Of a stretch of 56,965 bases of DNA, positions 9,132 through 16,945 are shown piece after piece; position 1 is the stretch's first letter, and each line of letters starts with the position of its first letter. Made by a program: the position numbers and the translations under genes. This DNA is from Bacillota bacterium (GTDB lineage: Bacteria > Bacillota > Clostridia > Lachnospirales > Lachnospiraceae), in the NCBI GenBank assembly GCA_023393095.1, contig JAEWMT010000124.1, positions 1 to 56,965 on the forward strand, read 5' to 3'. The notes below the pieces were generated by a model. It searched no databases and had not been told where the DNA came from. It was given only the letters and a program-made list of their open reading frames with translations.

Positions 9132-9586
9132 AAAAGTCCTCCTGAATTTTGATTATTTATTTAACTATCCCAGTAATTGCAATGCACATCTTCATTTCAT
9201 CACCAACCTTAAACATTATAAATTACCCGTAGTAAATGGGTTTAGATACCATTTATTGTTTATAATAATTTTACCATATAAGGTCAAACATCACAATTAT
9301 ATTTCCATATTTCTCCCATATGTTACATTTCCTTGTTTTATTTCCACATTTCTCCCTGTGTTTCATTTTCCCTCCTATTTTTCTTAATTGAAATATATAG
9401 GCGCTCAGTTTTTTTATATGTTATCGTAGTATCCAAATGTACTATTTTCCATGACTCGGATACACTGGAGTGCGGGTAACCCTGTATCTTATATTCGACA
9501 AAAATAACCTTTTTGTTACAAAAGTATGGACAATTTTCTAAATATGTATATAATTGGTATATAATGATTATTAAGGAGGCAGTAAA
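9132..9586. other. Intergenic region with pyrimidine-rich imperfect repeats and a promoter
   Basis: No gene is supported here. Between about 9290 and 9390 the plus strand is strongly pyrimidine-rich and repeats the pattern ATTTCCAYATTTCTCCC twice about 40 bases apart. A likely promoter for the following hydrolase is TGGACA at 9527-9532, a 16-base spacer, then TATAAT at 9549-9554. Confidence 0.5.
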
Positions 9587-10483
9587 ATGAAAAATGTTAA
9601 AAAAATAATAGTATTTATAATGGTTTTAGTAATGTGTTTATCTGCTATGAATACTAGTGCTTTCGCTAATGACGATGAGCAGAGTCAAGAGCAAACAGTG
9701 AAAGTGGATGTTGGTGGTTTTAACTTGGAGTTTGATTTAGCTGGTGAAGGGAAACCTACTGTAATTTTTGAGCATGGTTTAGGTGGAGATAGAGCTTGGT
9801 GGGATTTAATTCAACCAGAAATTGCAAAGTATTGTAATACAGTTTCGTATGACCGTGCTGGAGCCGGTGGAAGTGATTTTAGTCCAAATCCAAGATTGAT
9901 TTCTAATATGGTAGAGGAACTGCATACAGCTTTAACCAAGTTAGATATCAAGGGTCCCTATATTTTTGTTGCACATTCTTTTGGTGGTTTGACTTCCCGT
10001 GTTTATGCTACTAAATATCCAAATGAAGTTGCAGGTATTATCTTTGTAGATTCCTCTCATGAAGATATGGTGACCGAAATGTCAAAAGTTCTAGGAGAAG
10101 AATTTAAGAATGAAATTGATCAAGCTGTTGTAGTGGAGGGAGGTACTACCGAAGACTTTTATAATAGCTTACAAGAAGTTAGAGATACTTTACCTGCGGA
10201 TGCATTAAGAAACAAACCAATTACTGTTTTAACTGCTAACAATCATGAAAGCGGACCAGAAGCAGATGCCGCTTGGATGCAATTACAGGATAGGATAGCA
10301 TCACTATCTAATGATAGCAAGCACATTATAGTTGATAATGGACACTTTATCCCAATTGAAAAGCCAGAAGTAGTAATTGACGCTATTTTTGATATGTTCG
10401 AAAGAACTAGTTATTTAAATCTTTGTAATAAAGTTGGTAAAATAGAAGAAAATTGTTTAAAGGTTAAATTTAAAAAACATTAA
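9587..10483 (+). CDS. Secreted alpha/beta-hydrolase
   Basis: The 298-residue protein has a clear signal peptide (hydrophobic residues 7-24, cleavage likely after AFA near residue 27) and an alpha/beta-hydrolase fold. The oxyanion HG is in FEHGLGG, the nucleophile is Ser131 in AHSFGG, and the catalytic His is probably His253 in DNGHFIPIEKP. The DRAGAGGSD and YATKYPNEVAGIIFVD segments are common in esterase-like hydrolases. The final 28 residues are basic and depart from the family pattern, possibly a replaced C-terminus. It is preceded by an AAGGAGG site and followed by a terminator, so it is monocistronic. The substrate is unknown. Confidence 0.85.
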   Translation: MKNVKKIIVFIMVLVMCLSAMNTSAFANDDEQSQEQTVKVDVGGFNLEFDLAGEGKPTVIFEHGLGGDRAWWDLIQPEIAKYCNTVSYDRAGAGGSDFSPNPRLISNMVEELHTALTKLDIKGPYIFVAHSFGGLTSRVYATKYPNEVAGIIFVDSSHEDMVTEMSKVLGEEFKNEIDQAVVVEGGTTEDFYNSLQEVRDTLPADALRNKPITVLTANNHESGPEADAAWMQLQDRIASLSNDSKHIIVDNGHFIPIEKPEVVIDAIFDMFERTSYLNLCNKVGKIEENCLKVKFKKH

Positions 10484-10533
10484 ATTGTATTTAATTTTAT
10501 TGTTGTTTGTACAATGGGTGCAAAATTAAATTG

Positions 10534-10575
10534 AAAGAGCGTGATACCTTTATAAGGGATTTCACGCTCTTTCTT
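10534..10575 (+). terminator. Terminator of the secreted hydrolase gene
   Basis: An 11-bp stem, AAAGAGCGTGA / TCACGCTCTTT, lies 50 bases after the stop codon and ends in CTTTCTT. The A-rich 5' arm means it could also work on the minus strand. Confidence 0.85.
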
Positions 10576-10850
10576 AATATAACGCAATACTTATCTCTGC
10601 CTTTACTCATGTTTTAGGCTGTTTTTCAACATTATGTATGAGGGACATCTACCAGTTTATATCCTAACTAAAGATTTAAAATAGGTAAGAGTTACCTACT
10701 CTTGATATGTATTAGTAGGTGCTGTTATATATAAAGCACGAGCTGAATGCTCAACAAAGAGTCTTCAGCCCAATGATTATCAATAAAAATTTGTATTTAC
10801 AGACAATTCTCTACGCTAGGTCGTTTTTTAAATAAGGCACATTATAGGCA

Positions 10851-11675
10851 CTATTTCTTATAATTTATTCTAGCCTTTACGGATACATCACCAACATAAT
10901 ATGTTTTACTAACATTAACACATATGTAATAAGTCCCTTTCGACAGATTGAATGTACTTTCCTCAATTTTATCGACACCGCTAAGTTGCTTGCTAGCTTT
11001 CTCGACTTCATCTTTATTTAAAATGACTACTTTATATGGAAATTGTTTTATGGTAGGGTAAGCAGATTCTGCTGATGTAAATACGTGTACAGTAGCTTTT
11101 TTTTGTAATTTTAGTTTGAAATATAATTTACCTTTGCCGTTGGAGGAAATGATGCCTTTATAGGTGACGTCAGATTTTAAGGTTAATGGTTTATCAAAAG
11201 TAGTTGGCATCTTATCTTTAATTTCATTCAGTGTTTTTACTGAGGTGGTAACGGTGCCTTTTAAAGCATTATACTTTATATTTCTAATATATATTATGTA
11301 ATAAGTACCTGGTTCAAGACTGGTATGAATAGTAACGGGTTCATCTTCTGGAAGATCAGTATAATTTCCAGTATAAATGCATTTTGAACCAAGCTTATCT
11401 TCAAAAACTCCGGCCTTTACACTGCCTGAGCAACCGGTATTCGTTGTTGATAAGTTAATTTCCAAATTAGATACGTGATCTACCTTAAAGCTAAATATAA
11501 CTGTTGTTTTTGAATTTGTATCCATAGTAGCCTGCATCGGAGTTCCGTCCGCGCTTAAGGTGTATTCACTTGTAGTTGCTGTAGTTTCTTCCGCTTTTGC
11601 CTGATTCGTACAGAGCATAGTAATGAATATGATGCTTACCATTAGAAAAGCATTTTTAATTAATTTCTTTCTCAT
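10851..11675 (-). CDS. Secreted protein of unknown function, two beta-sandwich repeats
   Basis: The 274-residue protein starts with a signal peptide (hydrophobic residues 9-23, cleavage likely after AKA near 28). The mature part seems to be two related domains of about 115 residues. Each ends in a segment of the form LxxGTYYIxxxN (SLEPGTYYIIYIRN and NLSKGTYYICVNVS), which resembles bacterial pre-peptidase C-terminal (PPC) domains. Such domains often bind or present partners outside the cell. There is no catalytic motif. A GGGAGG site precedes the ATG. The about 365-base gap on its 3' side holds only the hydrolase terminator. Confidence 0.75.
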   Translation of the reverse strand: MRKKLIKNAFLMVSIIFITMLCTNQAKAEETTATTSEYTLSADGTPMQATMDTNSKTTVIFSFKVDHVSNLEINLSTTNTGCSGSVKAGVFEDKLGSKCIYTGNYTDLPEDEPVTIHTSLEPGTYYIIYIRNIKYNALKGTVTTSVKTLNEIKDKMPTTFDKPLTLKSDVTYKGIISSNGKGKLYFKLKLQKKATVHVFTSAESAYPTIKQFPYKVVILNKDEVEKASKQLSGVDKIEESTFNLSKGTYYICVNVSKTYYVGDVSVKARINYKK

Positions 11676-12045
11676 AAGAACCTCCCAATATAGTATTTTT
11701 TAACAATTAAGAACTCACTAAATATTAACATACATAAAATGTTAATTCAAGTAAAATAGTTACATATCATATTGTACATGTAAGTTTAACCATATAGGTT
11801 ATTGGGAGGTTTTTAAGTGTTATCGGAAGGTATTTTGACATATTTGTAATCACTTGCAACCACGTTTCTGAATGGCTGTTTGTTAAATTGCTAGTCAACG
11901 ATATTTTCTATGTTAACTCATTGCAAGTATTCTAGCGTATAAAAAAATAGGTAGCTATGATGTTCTTCTAATTAACAAAAAACAAACATAATTACCTATT
12001 ATCTATTATAAAATGCCTTTAAATCTTTAATATTACTGGGTTTTA
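11676..12045. other. Intergenic region left of the guaA element
   Basis: This stretch has no supported gene. It holds the upstream region of the secreted-protein gene and, at its right end, the original guaA terminator. A GGAGG followed by GTG near 11806 opens only ten codons and is not called. Confidence 0.5.
11941..12000 (-). terminator. Ancestral guaA terminator, now separated from guaA
   Basis: On the minus strand a 13-position stem (AUAGGUAAUUAUG against CAUAGCUACCUAU, one mismatch) is followed by seven U. It lies about 47 bases beyond the left copy of the guaA stop codon. Before the element inserted it would have ended the guaA transcript. Its 3' arm shares TCATAGCTAC with the terminator at 16750-16803. 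Confidence 0.75.
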
Positions 12046-12102
12046 TTATTCCCACTCAATCGTAGCCGGTGGTTTCCCTGTAATATCATAGCAAATTCTA
12101 TT
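12046..12102. repeat. Left attachment-site copy (57-bp direct repeat)
   Basis: These 57 bases are identical to 16889-16945 and correspond to the last 18 codons plus stop of guaA on the minus strand. Identity starts exactly at the stop codon and ends where the guaA reading frame leaves the repeat. It marks the former guaA 3' end, now an orphan. Confidence 0.95.
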
Positions 12103-12604
12103 TTTCAAGTACGAAAGACCAATCATTAGAGTTGAAATGTCACACAAGCTTTTTAAATAATCATTTATTGAGCATAAGATATTCCGTATATGCATATAGA
12201 AAAGGCGGAGCGCATCCGAATACTTGGGGATATTCCTATACTATTGACTTGGATAGCTTAAAAGTTCTGAAATTAGACGATGTATTAAAACTAGATGAGT
12301 CCATTCTTAACTACAGAGGAAATGTCATCTTTGATAGAGATACCGACTCAAAACCTGAGAAAGGCACTTATAGGCTAATAGATGTAATGAACTATTCAAG
12401 TCTGTATACCAATAAAGAAGTTTTAAACGGACTAATAAACGAAAACGTTTGTTGGTATATTACAAATTCAAAAGGATTATCATTTTTTTTAATGAACAAA
12501 ACCATGACGAAGAATTCGTTATTAGCTTTCAAGATATAAAAAGACTTATAAAAAGACTTATTAAAACACCGTATCTAAAAATCTTAACTAATCAGGCAAA
12601 ATAA
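12103..12604 (+). pseudogene. Truncated, frameshifted DUF3298 (RsiV/PdaC-type) protein remnant
   Basis: The remnant encodes the end of an extracytoplasmic domain seen in RsiV and PdaC relatives: SIRYSVYAYRKGGAHPNTW, GYSYTIDLDSLKVLKL and YRLIDVMNYSS. The coding frame is open only from just inside the left attachment repeat, so the N-terminal half, with its signal sequence and first domain, is missing. A second lesion lies in an eight-T run near 12484-12491: the frame ends at 12539, whereas a neighbouring frame continues with FFFNEQNHDEEFVISF to a stop at 12604. No ribosome binding site is seen. It was probably a larger gene cut at the recombination point. Confidence 0.7.
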
Positions 12605-12660
12605 GAATTATCAACAAACGTTTTATCTACAGTCTTTCAAACTAGAGAATTAAATATTAC

Positions 12661-12690
12661 GAGGTAACTAATAATATGATACCTCTTTTC
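12661..12690 (+). terminator. Likely terminator after the DUF3298 remnant
   Basis: A short stem GAGGTA / TACCTC with a 12-base loop is followed by CTTTTCTTT. It lies 57 bases after the second frame's stop. Confidence 0.55.
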
Positions 12691-12739
12691 TTTGCCTAAA
12701 TTCGTTCTGTATCTTTAAATCGACCATTTTTAAGTTTAG

Positions 12740-12880
12740 GTGACAATTATATCGTCTATCGGAATTGAGAGCCTTATTTTTTTATATACTCACGATAGAC
12801 CCATGAAATAGGAATGTCACATGCGGGGTTAGGGGGGGGAACTAAGACAGGATGTAAGAACGTTTTTTCTGATACATCCT
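12740..12880. repeat. Two hairpins in a gene-free stretch of the element
   Basis: Between the remnant and the next gene (12605-13225) no full gene is seen. A discontinuous inverted repeat spans 12740-12820: GTGACA pairs with TGTCAC and GTCTATCG with CGATAGAC. A simple hairpin, AGGATGTA / TACATCCT, spans 12849-12880. Neither is followed by a T-run. They may be leftovers of lost element functions such as recombination or regulation sites. Confidence 0.45.
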
Positions 12881-13225
12881 ATGACTTGATAATTGAAAAT
12901 GGCACTAATAAGGGAAAACTCTAAGAAACATAGTATAATAAAGTGCTTTATCATATAAACAATAATAAGTTTCGACAGCATAGCAATAAGTCAAAAATGC
13001 TTATGTTACAATAGTATTTATACATGTATGGAAATTGTATGACAAGTATATTTATCTATATCAATACTAAACGCTACAACCAATATAAATACAATTGCAA
13101 CCAAAATCTCACTCTCTCTAGTGTAAATTAATGTTGAAATCTGCTTATAATAGGGTTATTATACAGGTAATGGATATTATAAATTGAGGATATAAATAAG
13201 ATACATATAAAAGGGTGGATGAATA

Positions 13226-13361
13226 ATGGATATTCCTAAATTAATGCCTACATATAGAAATAGAGAATATAACAGTTATTCACAAGAAGAAAGAGACAAA
13301 GTGATTTATTGATACTTGTTTGACGGTTTGAAAATTTTATGGGTGAATTATACATAGGAGA
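13226..13361 (+). pseudogene. Short broken gene with good ribosome binding site
   Basis: After an AAGGGTGG site an ATG opens 28 codons (MDIPKLMPTYRN start, SYSQEERDKVIY end) and then meets TGA at 13310-13312. The same frame continues YLFDGLKI to a TAG at 13361. The style of the N-terminus resembles small clostridial nuclease or restriction-associated proteins, but this is from memory only. It is either a 28-residue peptide gene or, more likely, the 5' remnant of a longer gene that has been deleted. Confidence 0.4.
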
Positions 13362-13367
13362 GGAATC

Positions 13368-14030
13368 ATGAAAAAAGTTTATAAAATAATATTGTATATG
13401 TTTATTATATTCGTATTATCTGCTTGTACATCTAATAAAGAAGTTAAAAATACCACAGGCATTATGGAAAAAAAGGAATTTTTAAATAAGAAGAATTCGA
13501 TGGTGATTAAAGGTGATAATTTTTTGTTAGAGGGGAAATGCAGTGCATATATAACCATAGATAGTAAATCTCTTTCAGATAATAAAAAAATGACATTAGA
13601 AATAGATAATGATAATGACGGTAAATTAGAATACTATGCACTTTCTAAAGATACTCCAAACGGAATTAGAATATTAGCTGTAAAGAATGTATATGGAATA
13701 AATTTGAATGATTTTAAGTATACGTCAGCTTTTGATGATTATGGTGATATAAAAAGTAATTATTCAATTCAATTAACGTGTTGCGACTTAAACAATGATA
13801 ATATTGATGAAATACTAGTTTCAGTTGGAGATTCACTGATAGATATGGAAACATTAGTATATCGATTATCAAATAAAAAAGATAATCCATTTCTGTTAGT
13901 AGGTAGAATTTGTGGTCAAGAAAAAATGACCTTTAATACAAAAGATTGTGCCATTTATGCACCATATGGTTCTCGGGGACCTTTTGAAAAGTACACATAT
14001 AAAAATAATAAAATAATTCAAACAAAATAA
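13368..14030 (+). CDS. Putative lipoprotein with Asp/Asn-rich metal-binding-like loops
   Basis: The 220-residue protein has a lipoprotein signal: hydrophobic residues 7-18, then the lipobox LSAC with Cys near residue 20. The mature part contains two acidic loops, DNDNDGKLE and DLNNDNIDE, which resemble calcium-binding loops of EF-hand or FG-GAP type. No enzyme motif is visible. An AGGAGAGG site precedes the ATG. It is the only intact plus-strand gene of the guaA element, and its codon use is very AT-rich, as expected for acquired cargo. The function is unknown; a cell-surface role is inferred. Confidence 0.72.
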   Translation: MKKVYKIILYMFIIFVLSACTSNKEVKNTTGIMEKKEFLNKKNSMVIKGDNFLLEGKCSAYITIDSKSLSDNKKMTLEIDNDNDGKLEYYALSKDTPNGIRILAVKNVYGINLNDFKYTSAFDDYGDIKSNYSIQLTCCDLNNDNIDEILVSVGDSLIDMETLVYRLSNKKDNPFLLVGRICGQEKMTFNTKDCAIYAPYGSRGPFEKYTYKNNKIIQTK

Positions 14031-14043
14031 GTCTAATAATTAT

Positions 14044-14220
14044 ACTGAGACCCAGGTAGTTGGAGGGGTTGTTAGAAAGTATTATAAATCTGAAGCATTT
14101 AGAAAATCACAACTAAGAATAGAGTTTTGGAATATCCTTGGTAAAATTGACATATTTATTGGATTATGCACATCCGTACCGCCCTTAATGGATAAATTCA
14201 GCAATTTTATACTAAAATAA
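14044..14220 (+). pseudogene. Possible C-terminal gene remnant without start
   Basis: A 58-codon frame with protein-like composition (GGVVRKYYKSEAFRKSQ, then FWNILGKIDIFIG) ends at TAA 14218-14220. It has no start codon or ribosome binding site. The remaining bases to 14348 hold nothing I can support. It is offered as a fragment, not as a gene. Confidence 0.3.
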
Positions 14221-14348
14221 ACAAATCATATGAAATTAAATTCAATTATTGAATTACCAAAATTCATTATGAATAAAATTATTTCTAAAAGTATAACATT
14301 TCTAACAGTCTGAGTCGATGAATCGAATAGCTATTTTTTATATTTCAA

Positions 14349-15104
14349 TTAAATAAAATAACTTTTGAAGTATTTGTCAATCACCCACAAAATTATAGAA
14401 TGTACTATTATTAAGCTAATAATTAAATTATTAGTATTTAATAAATCCTCTCGAAAGCCTATATAGCATATAATAATGATATATATACCCCATAAAATAA
14501 TTATATATATTTTACTAAAAATACTTAATATCTTTTCCGCAATATCATTAAAAGATGAATCAAAATAAATAAAACGACCTAATACTAAACTCAAATAGAA
14601 TAATATTAAATTATTATATAAATCTGTTCTTGTTTTTATATTAACAAAACATAATATCCCTAACACGCATAAACTACTCATTAAACGGATTAGTCCCTTA
14701 TCGTTATCTGGTATACTTAATAAAGATAATCTTTTATCAATGATATTAGTTGATAAAACTGATATTATTATCAAAAATAATATTACAAAGGATGAATATT
14801 GAATCCATAATTTATAAGGAGAAAAGAAAATATTTAACCAATAATATATATATGCTGCTGATAAAATGCATAGATTTGAAACAATCAACTCCAAAATTTC
14901 ATAACAAATATTATAAGGAGTTTCAGACATTTCTTTTTCTTCTTCTTTGATATTTTCAATAGATTTATCTGATTTGTCATTATTTAATTTATACTGATTA
15001 TATAATCTGCATACTACAAAAATTAATCCTACAGCCACGATAGTAATAAAAGTTATATATATTGCTAATGCACCTAATTTATCAAAAGTAATTTCTGCAA
15101 TCAT
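14349..15104 (-). CDS. Polytopic membrane protein of unknown function
   Basis: The 251-residue protein has one N-terminal transmembrane helix (about residues 10-33), a charged Lys/Glu/Ser-rich cytosolic stretch (about residues 37-60), and then five or six closely spaced hydrophobic helices to the C-terminus. No family motif is recognised. It lies 73 bases downstream of the HNH nuclease gene on the same strand, so the two may be co-transcribed. Its composition is extremely AT-rich. Given the position inside an integrative element and beside a nuclease, a role in phage defence or element maintenance is possible but unproven. Confidence 0.65.
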   Translation of the reverse strand: MIAEITFDKLGALAIYITFITIVAVGLIFVVCRLYNQYKLNNDKSDKSIENIKEEEKEMSETPYNICYEILELIVSNLCILSAAYIYYWLNIFFSPYKLWIQYSSFVILFLIIISVLSTNIIDKRLSLLSIPDNDKGLIRLMSSLCVLGILCFVNIKTRTDLYNNLILFYLSLVLGRFIYFDSSFNDIAEKILSIFSKIYIIILWGIYIIIICYIGFREDLLNTNNLIISLIIVHSIILWVIDKYFKSYFI

Positions 15105-15177
15105 TTATCTTATTTCCTTACAAGCTATTTTTTTCGAAAAAAATATGTTGATTTTGACTCTTCTGAAATACTACTAT

Positions 15178-15801
15178 TTATTTTTTGAACAGATTATTTA
15201 ATTCATTCTTCTTAATCCATGGACGTATTTTATGTATTATTCTATGGCAGTTAGAGCAAAGCATTATAATGTCCTCTGGTCTTGTCTCACTATCTTCAGG
15301 TAATTCATTAATCGGAATAATATGGTGACCTTCAATAAACTCGTCATCAATATTATATTTATCTGTAAATCTAAAACCACAAGCTTCACAGAAAAGAGTG
15401 TTATTATGATTCTTTAAAAAGAGTTCTTTAGCTTTTTTTATAACCTGAGGATTTCTCTCCCTACAAATATGTTGTTTTAACACTATTTTACCTTCTTTAT
15501 AACATACGTCATCATACGTTACATCAGTTTCATCATTATTTAATTTATAATTTCTTAATCCCCAATATCCTTTCCCCTTACCGTAAACAGAATAAAAAAT
15601 ATCTTTTCCCTTAAAGTTATCAGAGTCTGAAGAATTATCTTCTATGATTTTACGGATAGTATTTTTCCAAGCAGATTTATTAAGTCCGCTTACTCTATTT
15701 CTATCCTTAATAATTTCAAAAATATCATCATAATGACCATAGCCTCCTAATTCATTCAAAACTTCTATAATTTCATCTTTCCATGTTACTCTTTCAGTCA
15801 T
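15178..15801 (-). CDS. HNH endonuclease with N-terminal winged-helix-like domain
   Basis: The 207-residue protein has two parts. Residues 1-85 look like a winged-helix domain of the kind found in restriction proteins (GGYGHYDDIFEII, SAWKNTIRKIIED, then IFYSVYGKGKGYWGL). Residues 130-195 form an HNH nuclease: CEAC (Cys138, Cys141), EGHHIIPI (His159, His160) and LCSNCHRIIH (Cys182, Cys185, His186, His190), i.e. the zinc-stapled beta-beta-alpha-metal fold of McrA-like enzymes. All expected residues are present. A GGAGG site lies upstream of the ATG. It is likely a restriction-type nuclease carried as element cargo; target specificity is unknown. Confidence 0.82.
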   Translation of the reverse strand: MTERVTWKDEIIEVLNELGGYGHYDDIFEIIKDRNRVSGLNKSAWKNTIRKIIEDNSSDSDNFKGKDIFYSVYGKGKGYWGLRNYKLNNDETDVTYDDVCYKEGKIVLKQHICRERNPQVIKKAKELFLKNHNNTLFCEACGFRFTDKYNIDDEFIEGHHIIPINELPEDSETRPEDIIMLCSNCHRIIHKIRPWIKKNELNNLFKK

Positions 15802-15883
15802 GGTTTATCCTCCGTGTTATAAGATGCCCAAATTATACCATATCATTCTGCGTTAAGCCACAACATCTTTTTGATGACTCGAA

Positions 15884-16725
15884 TATTCATAACTTAACAG
15901 AAAGGGTAATAAATGTATGTCGATACATATGTAGACCATACTTATTTATACCATGCTTTTTAGAATAACGCTTAACGATACATTATAGTGCAGTACATTG
16001 TAATGGTTCTCCGAAGACATTACAGAATACAAAATCTTCCCTAGATGCATTTCGGATTTTAAACCATTCAGATAGAACAATGTATAGAGTACTAGAAATA
16101 GGAATAACTCTGGCTTGTTGTTTTTGGTGCTGTTAAGAGTAATATTACCGTCATCAAGATTGATATCTGATATCTTTAATTCTCTTAATTCTTTAGCACG
16201 TATTCCAGTTGAAATAAGAGTATTGATAATAACCCATGCCCTAATATCTATAAAGGTATGAGACTGAGACTTAGGTCGTTTCAGCAAAACCCTTAATTCG
16301 TCATCTGAATAGATATCGTTAATATGTTCTTGTTCCTTACAATGAGTAAACTCGATTTCTTCTTTGATATAACCTTTTTCAACACCATATTTGATGGTTG
16401 GATTAATCTTAAATATATAGCTATTCACAGTTTCTGGCTTATAGTGCTCTTGCAGATTAAGGTAATATTCATTAATCAAATCTTGTGTTACTTCATCATA
16501 CATCAAATCATCAACAGAGAAGTCAAGGAAATATCTTGTGGCATTTATGTATCCTTGAATAGTTGTATCACTCAAATTCTTAATTCTGCATTCTCTGACG
16601 TAAACATCAAATAACGAACGATAGCTAATATTTTGGACTTTGTTATCGATTAATGATTTTCTTTTTCTCCTTTTCATAGTAAATAGATTTTGTTCTGTTT
16701 GTTTTAATTCAGAGTTGCTTTTCAT
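15884..16725 (-). pseudogene. Tyrosine recombinase (integrase), frameshifted
   Basis: This is the integrase expected to have inserted the element into guaA. The start at 16725 follows a TAAAGGAGG site; a longer upstream frame would run through the terminator and is rejected. The SAM-like core-binding domain and the first catalytic region (TGIRAKELRELKISDI, with catalytic Arg) are intact. Near 16110-16113 one base appears to be missing: the original frame ends wrongly at 15946, while the next frame continues with RVIPISSTLY and reaches the catalytic motif HMYRHTF near 15911-15934. That second frame also carries stops at 15983-15985 and 15887-15889. The enzyme is therefore inactive. Confidence 0.85.
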
Positions 16726-16749
16726 TAATGGGAAGCCTCCTTTATTATT

Positions 16750-16803
16750 AAAAAATGAGTAGCTATGATTGCCACTTTTCAAGCGAAAAACAATCATAAC
16801 TAC
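16750..16803 (-). terminator. Element-borne replacement terminator for guaA
   Basis: On the minus strand GUAGUUAUGAUUG pairs with CAAUCAUAGCUAC (13 pairs, one G-U) around a loop of about 19 bases, followed by a U-rich tract. It lies 86 bases after the guaA stop and just before the integrase start. It can end guaA transcription now that the original terminator is 4.9 kb away. Its 3' arm shares TCATAGCTAC with the original terminator at 11941-12000. Confidence 0.75.
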
Positions 16804-16888
16804 CCACTTATATAAAGAAAACTTATTTTTGTTAAAACTTAAAAACACTGTAAAATCAACGGTTTGCTGGAATATTAATCAGTCAAAC

Positions 16889-16945
16889 TTATTCCCACTC
16901 AATCGTAGCCGGTGGTTTCCCTGTAATATCATAGCAAATTCTATT
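16889..16945. repeat. Right attachment-site copy inside guaA 3' end
   Basis: Identical over 57 bases to 12046-12102. This copy is in frame with guaA and provides its last codons, so insertion left the protein unchanged. Confidence 0.95.

Larger units (their letters stand above)
12046..16888. mobile_element. Decayed integrative element at the guaA 3' end
   Basis: A region of about 4.8 kb lies between two identical 57-bp copies of the guaA 3' terminus. The integrase gene sits next to the intact guaA, as in site-specific elements that use a tyrosine recombinase. The 3' end of guaA is a known integration site for genomic islands. Contents, left to right, are a truncated DUF3298 gene, a small broken gene, a lipoprotein, a further remnant, a membrane protein, an HNH nuclease and a broken integrase. 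Base composition is visibly more AT-rich than the flanks. There is no intact recombinase, replication or transfer gene, so it is probably immobile now. Confidence 0.88.

Noticed and set aside
16726..16848. Longer N-terminus for the integrase, starting at 16848.
   Set aside because: It would translate through the terminator hairpin; the start at 16725 has a strong ribosome binding site and the family-typical length.
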